This document shows positions 1 through 7,612 of a stretch of 31,783 nucleotides of DNA, in pieces (the first letter of the stretch is position 1; the number at the start of each line of letters is the position of its first letter). Source of the DNA: DAOTYH01 sp034435015 (lineage in GTDB: Bacteria > Chloroflexota > Anaerolineae > Aggregatilineales > UBA3940); NCBI GenBank assembly GCA_034435015.1, contig DAOTYH010000036.1, positions 1-31,783 on the forward strand, given 5' to 3'. The notes beneath the pieces were generated by a model. The model had not been told where the DNA came from. It worked only from the letters and a program-made list of their open reading frames with translations, and searched no databases. A program made the position numbers and the translations under genes.

Positions 1-452
1 CCCCTGATCCCGCTGACGGCCAATCCGACGTTCCACGCACCCTCCGCCTAACGTGGGGGCCTCCCGCTGACCCCTGTGATCCCCTGACCTACGAGGTATT
101 CTTCGGCCCGTCTGATGACCCGCCTTTCATCGGACAGGTGTCCGGCGAACCTGTGCTGGCGATCGGCCCTCTGGAGCCGCTCCGCACTTATGCATGGCGC
201 ATCGAGGCGGTAGATCGGCAGGGTGACCGTATCCGCGGACCTCTCTGGCATTTTACGACCGCCAGGGCCTCCCTCGAAGACCTTCTGCCGCCGGCCCCGC
301 CGCCTTTCATTGAGCCGCTCCGACGCCATCCTCTGATTCTGGTCATACTGGCTGGCGCCCTGATCATGGCAGTGGGGGGAGGTCTGTACTTTGCACGCCG
401 CAGACGGCACCGCGCCCGCTCTGACGTCCCCGAATGGTTCATCTCTGAATAG
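1..452 (+). CDS. Fibronectin-III-like surface protein, C-terminal part (5' truncated by window edge)
   Basis: The frame is open from base 3, so only about the last 149 residues are present and the true start lies upstream. The visible part resembles the end of a fibronectin type III domain: LTWGPPADP, then YEVFFG, then LRTYAWRIEAVD and a closing WHFTT strand. A proline-rich spacer (PPAPPPF) follows, then one hydrophobic segment (LILVILAGALIMAVGGGLYFA) and a basic stop-transfer patch (RRRRHRAR). This is the layout of a cell-surface protein held by a C-terminal membrane anchor, with the FN3-like part outside. FN3 modules usually mediate binding to polymers or proteins; no catalytic domain is visible here. 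What the missing N-terminal part does cannot be judged. Confidence 0.75.
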   Translation, partial: PDPADGQSDVPRTLRLTWGPPADPCDPLTYEVFFGPSDDPPFIGQVSGEPVLAIGPLEPLRTYAWRIEAVDRQGDRIRGPLWHFTTARASLEDLLPPAPPPFIEPLRRHPLILVILAGALIMAVGGGLYFARRRRHRARSDVPEWFISE

Positions 453-462
453 CAGGGTTTTT

Positions 463-480
463 GGGCCTCCGCCCCCTTTT
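463..480 (+). terminator. Weak terminator-like hairpin after the FN3 gene
   Basis: GGGC-ctcc-GCCC (463-474) is followed by CCTTTT. The stem has only four base pairs, so this is a weak candidate lying 11 bases after the stop codon. It sits between the surface-protein gene and the permease gene, where a transcript end would be expected. Confidence 0.25.
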
Positions 481-546
481 CTGGCATAACCAGTCAGGGC
501 GCGGTAAAACAGGGCCTATTCACACGTGCCGCACAGGACAGCTTCG

Positions 547-2148
547 ATGCAACTCTCTCTTCTCAACTGGTTTCTCGCCCTTTCCCCTGTGATTGTTGTT
601 CTAGTGCTGATGCTTGCCTTCCGCTGGGGCGGGAGCAAAGCCGGGGCGGTCGGCTGGTTTGTTGCTATCGCCGTTGCCGTCTTGCGCTTTGGGGCAGGCC
701 CTCAGTTGGTAGCCTACACACAGGTTAAGGCCGTCCTGTTGACGCTGGATGTGCTTTACATCATCTGGACGGCTCTCCTGTTGTTCCATATCGCCGATGA
801 GGCTGGCGCGGTCCGCATCATCGGACAGGCCTTGCCCGCCCTCACCGCCGACCGGATGATGCAGGGACTCTTGCTGGGCTGGTTGTTTGCCTCCTTCTTA
901 CAGGGCATGGGCGGTTTTGGCGTACCAGTGGCCGTTGCCGCGCCCCTGCTGGTGGGGTTAGGCTTCAACCCTGTTCAGGCTGTCATTATGGCCTGTATTG
1001 GCCATGGCTGGGCTGTCAACTTTGGCTCGCTGGCCACCTCTTTTCAGACACTCATGGCCGTTACCAATCTTCCCGGCGAGATACTTGCCCCTGAAGCCGC
1101 CCTCCTGCTCGGCATCTCCTCACTGGGGAGCGGCGCTATCGTGGCCTACGTCGGCGCCGGCTGGAAAGGCCTGCTCCGTAGTCTGCCGGCTGTGGTCATC
1201 CTCAGCGCTGTGATGGGAGGGGTTCAATACCTTCTGGCCACCAACGGCCTGTGGACACTCGGCGCAACCGGCGGCGCGATGGTCGGCCTGATTGTCGGCG
1301 TGCTGGTCACCCGTCTGCCGCTTTACCGCCATGCCCACAATGACAAACAACCAGCCGGCATGAACCTCCCTAGCCCAGCCGCACAGGCCGACCCGCCTGC
1401 TGATGACGGCAAGAAGCGCTCACTGCTCATCTCGATGTCTGCTTACATTGTGCTGGTCGTGCTTGCCTTTGCCATTAACCTCATCCAGCCGGTCAACGAC
1501 TTTCTGGATCAGGTCAGGCTGACCCTCCACTTCCCTGAACTGACCACCGCCTACGGCTGGACAACCGCCGCCGAGACGGGCCGTCGAATCAGCCTGTTCA
1601 GCCACCCCGGCGCTATCCTGCTGTATGCGTCTCTGATCGCCTACGCCATTTACGCGCTGGCAGGGTACTATAAGCCGGGTGCGGCGGGGCGCATCCTAAG
1701 GCGGGTAACAAAGGGGGCAGTCAACTCCAGCCTGGGCATTACGGCAATGGTGGGAATGGCTGTCATCATGTCCCACACGGGTATGACCAACATACTGGCA
1801 CAGGGACTCAGCCAGAGCTTCGGTCGGACGGCCTATCCGGCCATCTCGCCCTTCATCGGGGCGCTGGGGGCATTCATCACCGGAAGCAACAATAACTCAA
1901 ACGTCCTCTTTGCCGCCCTCCAGCAACGGACAGCAGAACTGCTGGGTCTGAGCGTGACACTCATCCTTGGCGCCCAGACAGCCGGCGGGTCATTGGGGAG
2001 CGTTATGGCCCCCGCTAAGGTGATCGTCGGGTGCAGTACCGTCGGGCTGGGCGACAATGAGGGAGTAGTGATGGGGCGCATCCTGATTTATGGTCTGATT
2101 CCGGTGGCAGTGGTCGCGATCATGACCTGGATACTGGCCGCCTTCTGA
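547..2148 (+). CDS. lctP: L-lactate permease (LctP family)
   Basis: Multi-pass inner-membrane protein of about 533 residues, close to the usual length of the lactate permease family (about 550). Members import L- or D-lactate, and some glycolate, with protons. Hydrophobic segments run along the whole chain. Family-like stretches include FLQGMGGFGVPVAVAAPLL in the N-terminal half and ISPFIGALGAFITGSNNNSN followed by GGSLGSVMAPAKVIVG in the C-terminal half. The Asn-rich GSNNNSN loop and the APAKV motif are typical of the family. The frame opens at a GTG at 526, but the ATG at 547 is preferred because AGGA lies about ten bases before it and the protein then begins directly with the first hydrophobic helix. 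A small membrane-protein gene follows 11 bases downstream, and a 2-hydroxyacid dehydrogenase faces it. Substrate preference (lactate or glycolate) cannot be read from sequence. Confidence 0.88.
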   Translation: MQLSLLNWFLALSPVIVVLVLMLAFRWGGSKAGAVGWFVAIAVAVLRFGAGPQLVAYTQVKAVLLTLDVLYIIWTALLLFHIADEAGAVRIIGQALPALTADRMMQGLLLGWLFASFLQGMGGFGVPVAVAAPLLVGLGFNPVQAVIMACIGHGWAVNFGSLATSFQTLMAVTNLPGEILAPEAALLLGISSLGSGAIVAYVGAGWKGLLRSLPAVVILSAVMGGVQYLLATNGLWTLGATGGAMVGLIVGVLVTRLPLYRHAHNDKQPAGMNLPSPAAQADPPADDGKKRSLLISMSAYIVLVVLAFAINLIQPVNDFLDQVRLTLHFPELTTAYGWTTAAETGRRISLFSHPGAILLYASLIAYAIYALAGYYKPGAAGRILRRVTKGAVNSSLGITAMVGMAVIMSHTGMTNILAQGLSQSFGRTAYPAISPFIGALGAFITGSNNNSNVLFAALQQRTAELLGLSVTLILGAQTAGGSLGSVMAPAKVIVGCSTVGLGDNEGVVMGRILIYGLIPVAVVAIMTWILAAF

Positions 2149-2159
2149 GGCATTCTGCA

Positions 2160-2369
2160 ATGAACAACCAACCCGCTTCCCCCTCTCCATCTGCTTGGGC
2201 CGCTTGGCGCAGCCGGAACAGGGGACGTTTACAAGCGGCGGCCTTGATCGTAGTGCTGGGTGCGCCGTTTGGCCTGCACTGGGCGCTTGGCGCCGGCTTG
2301 AACGGACTGGCGGCTATCCTCTTTGCCGCCATTGCCCTCAGCATGGCACTGGTGATCTGGGTCTCATAA
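2160..2369 (+). CDS. Small two-helix membrane protein, function unknown
   Basis: A 69-residue protein begins 11 bases after the permease stop, so the two are probably co-transcribed. It has a short polar, Ser/Pro-rich start, a basic patch (RSRNRGR), and then two hydrophobic stretches: roughly residues 25-43 (AAALIVVLGAPFGLHWALG) and 48-68. Two short helices joined by a Gly-rich turn suggest a hairpin in the inner membrane with the basic N-terminus in the cytoplasm. I do not recognise a family. The position suggests an accessory subunit or stabiliser of the permease, but that is inference. The Shine-Dalgarno is weak (TGAGG overlapping the permease stop), consistent with translational coupling. 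Confidence 0.6.
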   Translation: MNNQPASPSPSAWAAWRSRNRGRLQAAALIVVLGAPFGLHWALGAGLNGLAAILFAAIALSMALVIWVS

Positions 2370-2423
2370 GGGCTGGACGCTCCCCTCTACGCGGCCAGAT
2401 CGCCCTCCTGCCGGCCCCCATCT

Positions 2424-3410
2424 CTACCCGTACACCTCCGGGTTGACGCAGTGGGGCAGACGCTCGCCGCGCAGTCCTGCGATCAGGTTGTCAGCGGCCA
2501 TGTGAGCCATCCGCGTGCGGGTTGCCACGCTGGCTGATCCGATGTGGGGAAGCACTACCACATTATCAAGCTTCAGGAGCGGATGGTCAGGCGGGATAGG
2601 CTCCGGGTCTGTCACATCCAGCCCTGCACCTCCAATCACCCCCCGCTGGAGGGCATCCAGCAGGGCCTCCTGATCCACAATGGGGCCGCGGGCTGTGTTG
2701 ATCAGGACGGCGGTCGGCTTCATCAACGCCAGTTCGCGTGCCCCGATCAGCCCGCGTGTCTGTTCGTTGAGTGGACAATGCACCAGCACAAAATCACTGG
2801 CCTTGAGCAATGAGTCCAGCTCCACATACCCTGCACCCAATGCCCCCGCCTCCGGGTCAGGCTGGGTATCTGTGTAGATGATCTGGCAGTCAAAGCCGCG
2901 CAGTCGCCGCGCGACTGCCTTCCCGATCCGCCCCATCCCGATGATGCCGACAGTACTGCCATGCACATCCTGACCGGTCAACTCCATAGGGCGCCACGTC
3001 ACCCATCTGCCCGCCTTGACGAACTCCGCCGCCTCGACGATCCGGCGGGCAGTAGCCAGCAGAAGCGCCAGTGTCAGGTCAGCGGTTGTCTCAGTCAGGA
3101 CACCAGGGGTGTTGCCAACCGGCACACCGTGAGCGGTACAGGCAGGCACATCAATATTGTCGTAACCAACGGCCATGTTGCTGACGACCTTCAGGCTCGG
3201 CCCAGCCGCCCGGAGGACTTCCTCATCCACACGGTCGGTCAGAAGAGAATACAGCCCTGCACAGCCGCGTACCCAGTCCAGCAAGACCTCACGGGGGATG
3301 GGGCGATCTTCTTCCCACAAACGCATATCTGCAACAGCCGCAATGCGATCCAGCACAGGCTGGGGAACACGACGTGTCACTAGAACGGTTGGAAGGGTTG
3401 CGTCTCTCAT
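2424..3410 (-). CDS. D-2-hydroxyacid dehydrogenase, glyoxylate/hydroxypyruvate reductase type
   Basis: A 328-residue NAD(P)-dependent dehydrogenase, full length for the family. The substrate domain holds the SNMAVGYDNIDV stretch (77-88), whose family role is binding the carboxylate. The nucleotide fold has GMGRIG (158-163). The catalytic set is complete: Arg241 in NTARG, Glu270 in TDPEP and His289 in LPHIGSAS. Such enzymes reduce glyoxylate to glycolate, or hydroxypyruvate to glycerate, in the cytoplasm; other 2-ketoacids are possible. The start is supported by GGAGG about nine bases upstream on the minus strand. The gene converges on the lactate/glycolate-type permease cluster 54 bases away, which fits a shared 2-hydroxyacid theme although the two are not in one operon. 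The exact substrate is not certain. Confidence 0.87.
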   Translation of the reverse strand: MRDATLPTVLVTRRVPQPVLDRIAAVADMRLWEEDRPIPREVLLDWVRGCAGLYSLLTDRVDEEVLRAAGPSLKVVSNMAVGYDNIDVPACTAHGVPVGNTPGVLTETTADLTLALLLATARRIVEAAEFVKAGRWVTWRPMELTGQDVHGSTVGIIGMGRIGKAVARRLRGFDCQIIYTDTQPDPEAGALGAGYVELDSLLKASDFVLVHCPLNEQTRGLIGARELALMKPTAVLINTARGPIVDQEALLDALQRGVIGGAGLDVTDPEPIPPDHPLLKLDNVVVLPHIGSASVATRTRMAHMAADNLIAGLRGERLPHCVNPEVYG

Positions 3411-3461
3411 GAGGATAAACCTCCATCTTGAGCGGGTGCTTAGGTTATTCGGTGGGCCAAG

Positions 3462-3489
3462 TTTATATCCGGCGGGGGCGGCAGATCAA
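3462..3489 (-). promoter_or_regulatory. Candidate promoter for the 2-hydroxyacid dehydrogenase
   Basis: On the minus strand TTGATC (3489-3484) is separated by 16 bases from TATAAA (3467-3462). This is a reasonable vegetative -35/-10 pair, about 50 bases before the ATG at 3410. It lies in the divergent intergenic region shared with the sigma factor gene. Confidence 0.45.
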
Positions 3490-3525
3490 AAAAATGATCA
3501 CTGGCACAGGGTGTAAACTATGCTG

Positions 3526-3531
3526 TACAAT
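3526..3531 (+). promoter_or_regulatory. Candidate -10 box upstream of the sigma factor gene
   Basis: TACAAT, a one-mismatch -10 hexamer, lies 41 bases before the sigma factor ATG. No convincing TTGACA-like box is seen at 16-18 bases; TGGCAC at 3502-3507 is the nearest candidate. If the sigma factor controls its own gene, the true promoter may not match the vegetative consensus. Confidence 0.3.
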
Positions 3532-3572
3532 CCTCTCCAGCACCGCCCACACCACCCGCTGGGGGTAATCCC

Positions 3573-4232
3573 ATGAGTGAGCGAACCAATGAACAGTGGC
3601 TGGACGACCTCCAATCCGCAGGGACACAGCGCAACCGCGCACTCGAAGACCTGCGTGCCCGTCTGGAAAGAGGCCTGCTGTTTTACCTGAGCCATCAACA
3701 AGGGTATCTCGGTGACCGTCCGGCGGAAGAGGTCAAACACATGGTACAAGACTTCGTGCAGGAGGCACTGCTCCGCATCCTGAACAACCTGAACTCCTTC
3801 CGGGGGGAGAGCCAATTCATCACGTGGGCTTCAAAGATCGCGGCTCGTGTAGCCATCAGTGAACTGCGCCGTGCCCGCTACAAGGACTACTCGCTTGAAC
3901 ACCTAACTGCCGAGGGGGAAATCATGCCGGCATTAGCCGCTACAGCCCTCTCCTCTGAGGCGGCATCTCAGCCGGAACTCCAGGCTGAACGAGAGGAAGC
4001 CCTGCGCCGCCTCGATGAGGCCATCAGCGAGATACTGACTGAGCGGCAACGGCTGGCACTTCTGGCCCATGTTGTGGATGGCGTGCCGGTTGAAGAGATA
4101 GCCCGCCGGATGAACACCAATCGCAATGCGCTTTACAAACTGGTACACGACGCACGTCTCAAGCTCAAGCGGCACATGGAGAAACAAGGGCTGTCACCAG
4201 AGTACATGCTGGCGCTGTTTGGCGGGGGGTAA
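3573..4232 (+). CDS. ECF-type RNA polymerase sigma factor
   Basis: A 219-residue sigma-70 family protein with only the two ECF domains. Sigma-2 spans about residues 55-105, with DFVQEALLRI and FRGESQFITWASKIAARVA, the core-binding and -10-recognition helices. Sigma-4 spans about 145-200, with LTERQRLALLAHVVDG and a helix-turn-helix VEEIARRMNTNRNALYKLV that reads the -35 element. The linker between them (about 110-140) is Ala/Glu-rich. The start has a G-rich Shine-Dalgarno (GGGGGT) eight bases upstream. A small Cys/His protein follows 45 bases later and trxB after that. That arrangement recalls the sigma-R/RsrA pair of actinobacteria, in which a zinc anti-sigma releases the sigma under disulfide stress. 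The regulon cannot be read from this window. Confidence 0.9.
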   Translation: MSERTNEQWLDDLQSAGTQRNRALEDLRARLERGLLFYLSHQQGYLGDRPAEEVKHMVQDFVQEALLRILNNLNSFRGESQFITWASKIAARVAISELRRARYKDYSLEHLTAEGEIMPALAATALSSEAASQPELQAEREEALRRLDEAISEILTERQRLALLAHVVDGVPVEEIARRMNTNRNALYKLVHDARLKLKRHMEKQGLSPEYMLALFGGG

Positions 4233-4277
4233 GAGAGCGGCAAGTCGGCACGTCTTAGGTGAGAGGGAGATCAGCAC

Positions 4278-4535
4278 ATGGGAGAGCCACAGCCACACCG
4301 CAGGCATTGCGGCGAGATCATGAAAACGATCTTTGCCGCCCAAGAGGATGACATCACCTGCGACGAATGTTACGCACACATTGACCAGTATGTAGATATG
4401 CTCCGTACCGGACAAGACCCTGCACAGGTTCTGCCGCAGGTCAAATCCCATCTTGAGCAATGCAGATGCTGTGCATGGGAATTTCAGGCGCTGATGGATA
4501 TTCTGGAGGCTGAGTCCTCTGAAACTTCTGAGTGA
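4278..4535 (+). CDS. Soluble zinc-binding anti-sigma factor-like protein
   Basis: An 85-residue protein with the spacing of a zinc anti-sigma (ZAS) domain: Cys28 and Cys31 (CDEC), then His58-x3-Cys62-x2-Cys65, with an extra Cys64. No membrane helix is present, so it would act in the cytoplasm. In the ZAS family these residues bind zinc and hold the sigma factor; oxidation of the cysteines can release it. The distance from Cys31 to His58 (27 residues) is close to that in RsrA. It follows the sigma factor directly and precedes trxB, supporting a sigma/anti-sigma pair. AGAGGGAGA eight bases upstream supports the ATG at 4278; a second ATG at 4320 would remove Cys11 but keep the whole zinc motif. 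Anti-sigma activity is inferred, not shown. Confidence 0.72.
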   Translation: MGEPQPHRRHCGEIMKTIFAAQEDDITCDECYAHIDQYVDMLRTGQDPAQVLPQVKSHLEQCRCCAWEFQALMDILEAESSETSE

Positions 4536-4608
4536 TCCCCGCATCTAACAGTATGGCGTGTGACCTGTTCACCGCCAAGAATTATGGGAAGGGTGGAGGC
4601 ATCTCACC

Positions 4609-5559
4609 ATGCAACATGAGAAAGTGGTCATTATTGGCTCTGGCCCAGCCGGACTGACAGCGGCGCTCTATACCGCACGCGCCAACCTGAACCCCGTCGT
4701 CCTGGCAGGCAGTCAGTTGGGGGGGCAGGTCGCCATTACGTACGAAGTGGAAAACTACCCCGGCTTCCCGGAAGGGCTGGGAGGCCCCGAACTGGTGGAA
4801 CGATTCCAAAAGCAGGCGGAGCGTTTCGGGGCGCGGGTGGTTTATGAATCGGTCGTTGAGGTAGATTTTACACACGGCTCGCCATTCACAATCAAGACGG
4901 ACGGCAATACCTATCAGGCCGAGGCAGTCATCATTGCAACAGGAGCATCGGCGCGGCGGCTGGGAGTCCCCGGAGAGGAGGAACACATTGGGCGGGGGGT
5001 CAGCTACTGCGCCACCTGCGACGGGTTCTTCTTCCGGGGCAAGGATGTCGTGGTAGTAGGCGGGGGAGACAGCGCGTTGGAAGAAGCCCTCTTCCTGACC
5101 AAATTTGCCAGCGGGGTACGGATCATCCATCGGCGGGACGAACTGCGGGCAGGCCCGATTCTGCAGGAACGGGCAAGAAACAACGAGAAAATCTCCTTCA
5201 TCTGGAACACGGTAGTTGAAGAAATCTTCGGGGAGCCGGTTGTCAAGGGTGTACGGGTACGGAATGTGAAGACTGGAGAGGTGGAGGAGCTTCAGACGGA
5301 TGGGGTGTTTATCTTCATCGGGCATGACCCCAACAGCTCCTTCTTTGAGGGGCAACTGGAAATGGCAAACGGCTATGTGGTAACTGACCGGCATATGCAG
5401 ACCAGCGTAGCCGGCGTGTTTGCGGCAGGGGAGATACAAGACCCGATCTTCCGTCAGGTAGCAACTTCCGTAGGACAGGGCGCGGCGGCAGGTATGGCAT
5501 GTACACGCTGGCTGGAAGAGCATGAGGCAGAAATAGTTCACACTCAGGCCGAAGGGTAA
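4609..5559 (+). CDS. trxB: Thioredoxin reductase (NADPH)
   Basis: A 316-residue flavoprotein of normal length that passes electrons from NADPH through FAD and a disulfide to thioredoxin in the cytoplasm. Visible elements are the FAD fold GSGPAG (10-15), the redox pair CATC (134-137), the NADPH fold GGGDSA (151-156) with HRR (174-176) for the phosphate, and the C-terminal FAD site FAAGEIQDP with RQVATSVGQG (271-291). In that last motif Glu275 replaces the usual Asp of GD, a mild variant. GGAGG lies about 12 bases before the ATG. The gene sits 73 bases after the anti-sigma-like gene and may be read in the same transcript, ended by the hairpin at 5599-5640. No thioredoxin gene is in the window. 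Confidence 0.93.
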   Translation: MQHEKVVIIGSGPAGLTAALYTARANLNPVVLAGSQLGGQVAITYEVENYPGFPEGLGGPELVERFQKQAERFGARVVYESVVEVDFTHGSPFTIKTDGNTYQAEAVIIATGASARRLGVPGEEEHIGRGVSYCATCDGFFFRGKDVVVVGGGDSALEEALFLTKFASGVRIIHRRDELRAGPILQERARNNEKISFIWNTVVEEIFGEPVVKGVRVRNVKTGEVEELQTDGVFIFIGHDPNSSFFEGQLEMANGYVVTDRHMQTSVAGVFAAGEIQDPIFRQVATSVGQGAAAGMACTRWLEEHEAEIVHTQAEG

Positions 5560-5598
5560 GCCGGCGGCTATTTCTCCAGAGACAACCATCAATCAGAG

Positions 5599-5640
5599 AG
5601 GGCGTGGTATTCTGCTGAAGCAGGGAATGCCGCGCCTTCA
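5599..5640 (+). terminator. Intrinsic terminator after trxB
   Basis: GGCGTGGTATTC (5601-5612) can pair with GAATGCCGCGCC (5625-5636) as a 12-bp stem with two G-U pairs, extendable by two outer pairs. The loop region also contains TGC-tgaa-GCA. A U-rich but imperfect tail (TTCATGTTGT) follows. It would separate the sigma/trxB unit from the peptidase gene. Confidence 0.62.
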
Positions 5641-5645
5641 TGTTG

Positions 5646-5651
5646 TATAAT
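5646..5651 (+). promoter_or_regulatory. Candidate -10 box of the YgjP-like gene
   Basis: A perfect TATAAT lies 24 bases before the chosen ATG at 5676, just after the trxB terminator. No clear -35 box is visible. Transcription from here would give a leader of about 18 bases that still includes the GGGGAGA ribosome site. Confidence 0.42.
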
Positions 5652-5675
5652 AACAGCCATGCTGGGGAGAGTACC

Positions 5676-6245
5676 ATGACAGATGAACGTCATCTGATCC
5701 ACGACGCAATGGGCAGGGCTGTCACTGTGCTTGTCCGGCGTGACCGGCGGCTGGTCAAATCAGCCCGCTGGACACGCGACCCAAGCGGGGAGATCATCCT
5801 TCGTGTCCCATTCCATACCACGCCCTCCGATATGAGGCGACTGCTTGGGCAGGTTGAGTCCAGGCTGAATAGACAGCAACGGCGGAAAACTCAACGCACG
5901 GATGCCGAACTCCAAGCACGAGCCGAAGCTGTCAACCGCAAATACTTCGGAGGTGAGATCAGTTGGAGCGCTATCCGGTGGGTCAGTAACATGGAACTGC
6001 GCCTTGGAAGCTGTACGACCAACGGCTCAACCGACGGGCATATCCGGATTAGTGACCGCATCCGGGGATGGCCGGACTGGGTGATAGACTATGTCATCGC
6101 CCATGAACTGACCCATCGGAAGTATCCCCATCATGGGCCGGAGTTCTGGGCTTACCTTAAAGCCGCCTATCCCCTGACCGAGCGGGCACGGGGCTTTATT
6201 CAGGGGGTTGGGTTTGCGAAGGGAGAGGAGCTGGATGAGGGGTAG
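5676..6245 (+). CDS. YgjP/DUF45-type zinc metallopeptidase
   Basis: A 189-residue protein of the YgjP-like family, cytoplasmic by lack of signal or membrane segments. The N-terminal half is a beta-rich, basic region (RRDRRLVKSARW). The C-terminal half holds the zinc site HELTH (143-147), with Glu144 as the likely general base, and the third ligand in HHGPEFW (His153), matching the family's NHSPxFW motif. Substrates of these proteins are poorly known. The frame opens at 5640, but the ATG at 5676 has GGGGAGA five bases upstream and a TATAAT upstream in the gap, so it is preferred. It is probably a single-gene transcript, flanked by the trxB terminator and a separate promoter at 6299. Confidence 0.82.
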   Translation: MTDERHLIHDAMGRAVTVLVRRDRRLVKSARWTRDPSGEIILRVPFHTTPSDMRRLLGQVESRLNRQQRRKTQRTDAELQARAEAVNRKYFGGEISWSAIRWVSNMELRLGSCTTNGSTDGHIRISDRIRGWPDWVIDYVIAHELTHRKYPHHGPEFWAYLKAAYPLTERARGFIQGVGFAKGEELDEG

Positions 6246-6298
6246 AAGGCCCTGTCCCGACAGGCACGGAGCAGGTTTCAGTCCTGCGGCTAAAGCAG

Positions 6299-6307
6299 TG
6301 TTATAAT
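6299..6307 (+). promoter_or_regulatory. Extended -10 promoter for the receiver-GAF gene
   Basis: TG-T-TATAAT is a perfect extended -10 element 41 bases before the ATG at 6349. A -35 box is not obvious, which is usual for extended -10 promoters. The same GTGTTATAAT string occurs on the minus strand before tatA (31571-31580). Two small hairpins with 5-bp stems (CCTGT/ACAGG at 6251-6264 and GCAGG/CCTGC at 6271-6287) precede it and may end the peptidase transcript. Confidence 0.5.
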
Positions 6308-6348
6308 CGTCTCAAGCCGGTTTCTTTAATTCAATCTGAGAGGCTAGC

Positions 6349-7566
6349 ATGGCCGAGAAGCGGAAAGATAAGGTACTGGTCATTAATCCTGACCCCGAAG
6401 AGTGCGCCGTGTTAGTCGAGGCCGCCTTAGAACCCTTCGGGTATGAGGCTCAGTCTACAGGCGATGGGGGGGCCGGCCTGGGCATGATTCTAGAAGACCC
6501 ACCCGATGTCATCCTGCTCGACCTGCATCCGCAGAACTTGAGCGGTCAGGACATCATGGCCGCGCTGAGCGCCGAGGCAGTAGATGTGCCAGTCATCATT
6601 CTGGCCGAAGAAGGGGCAGAGAAAGCGGCTCTGCAAGCGTTCCGGCTCGGAGCAAAAGACTATCTTATACGCCCGATCCGGGAAGCTGAATTGATACAGG
6701 CGGTTGAGCGGGCTTTGACGGAAGTGCGCTTCCGGCGGGAACGGGAGTCGCTGATTGGAGAGGTAAGGCGGGCGGCAGAGGGGGCCGAACAACGCCTGCG
6801 CGAGCTGAAGACTCTCATGAGCATCGGCAAGTCGGTGACAGCGCTGACCAGCCCGCGGGAGGTGCTTGATCGGGTGATACGGGCGGCGGTACAGCTCACC
6901 AGAGCCGAAGCTGTCGGCATCCTGCTTCGGGATGATCAGGGGCAGATGATCCTCCAGAGCGGCCAGAACCTGAGCCGCAACCTACAGGAACGGATCGGTC
7001 AGCCTATTCAGGATGATCTTGCCGCCCTGGTGATGAACTCACAGGAAACGTATCTAGGCAGTGGCGAGGGTCTCAAACAGTTCCGCCCGGCTCAGGAGGG
7101 AGCAACGGCGGTGATATACGCTCCGCTTGCTATACAGGAGCAGGCAGTCGGCGTGTTGTGGGTCGCTAACACCCGCCTGCCTTTTGAGCCGCACATGAAG
7201 GACATCATGACCGCGCTGGCAGACTATGCCGCCATTGCCATAGTCAACGCCCGTCTGTTCGCCGCCATGCAGGAGCGGTCTCAGCAACTGGATCAGCAAC
7301 TGGAAAAAATGAGCCACCAGCTTGAGCAACAGCGGAGTACGCCAGCCGGGCGGGGCGGCGCATCAGAGGCCCAAGCGGTGGAACTAGCACGCAAAGTGCG
7401 CGGGCCGCTGGGCGTGCTGTTGAGCAATATGAATCTTTTCCGCACGGGGCAGATGGGGCGTCTGCCGGCCTCCCATCAGGCCGCCGTGGATGTCATGCAC
7501 CGACAGCTTGAAGAACTCATCCAACTGATTGACAGCGTTGTCCCGCCGGATACAGGTGGGTTTTAA
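6349..7566 (+). CDS. Degenerate receiver-GAF protein with pseudo-HisKA tail, no kinase domain
   Basis: A 405-residue cytoplasmic protein. Residues 8-125 have a receiver fold and keep the phospho-acceptor Asp58 (ILLDLHP), but the other catalytic positions are changed. The acidic pair is Asn13-Pro14, the conserved Thr is Ala86, and the conserved Lys is Arg108 (YLIRPI). A helical linker (126-160) leads to a GAF domain (about 163-300), then a Gln-rich coiled coil (305-330). The tail (344-397) matches a HisKA helix pair, KVRGPLGVLL, but Arg348 stands where the phospho-histidine should be, and no ATPase domain follows. It is therefore unlikely to be an enzyme; a ligand-sensing scaffold or dimer partner is more likely. 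The next gene, 46 bases on, is a full kinase with the same REC-GAF layout and similar linker (TLMxIGKSVT), so the two are paralogues. Confidence 0.85.
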   Translation: MAEKRKDKVLVINPDPEECAVLVEAALEPFGYEAQSTGDGGAGLGMILEDPPDVILLDLHPQNLSGQDIMAALSAEAVDVPVIILAEEGAEKAALQAFRLGAKDYLIRPIREAELIQAVERALTEVRFRRERESLIGEVRRAAEGAEQRLRELKTLMSIGKSVTALTSPREVLDRVIRAAVQLTRAEAVGILLRDDQGQMILQSGQNLSRNLQERIGQPIQDDLAALVMNSQETYLGSGEGLKQFRPAQEGATAVIYAPLAIQEQAVGVLWVANTRLPFEPHMKDIMTALADYAAIAIVNARLFAAMQERSQQLDQQLEKMSHQLEQQRSTPAGRGGASEAQAVELARKVRGPLGVLLSNMNLFRTGQMGRLPASHQAAVDVMHRQLEELIQLIDSVVPPDTGGF

Positions 7567-7612
7567 TGCCCGTTTCTCATCTGCTGTCCTGCCCGGCTGA
7601 AGCAGGTGACCC

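Noticed and set aside
3502..3520. TGGCAC upstream of the sigma gene as a possible sigma-54 (-24) element
   Set aside because: The matching TTGC at -12 is missing at the required spacing.
4582..5592. Long minus-strand open frame (336 codons) opposite trxB
   Set aside because: It is the antisense of a clear trxB with complete motifs; its translation is Cys/His/Pro-rich with no recognisable domain, as expected of a GC-rich shadow frame.
6251..6287. Two small hairpins as a strong terminator after the YgjP-like gene
   Set aside because: Stems are only 5 bp and no T-tract follows, so they are mentioned with the neighbouring promoter and not called.
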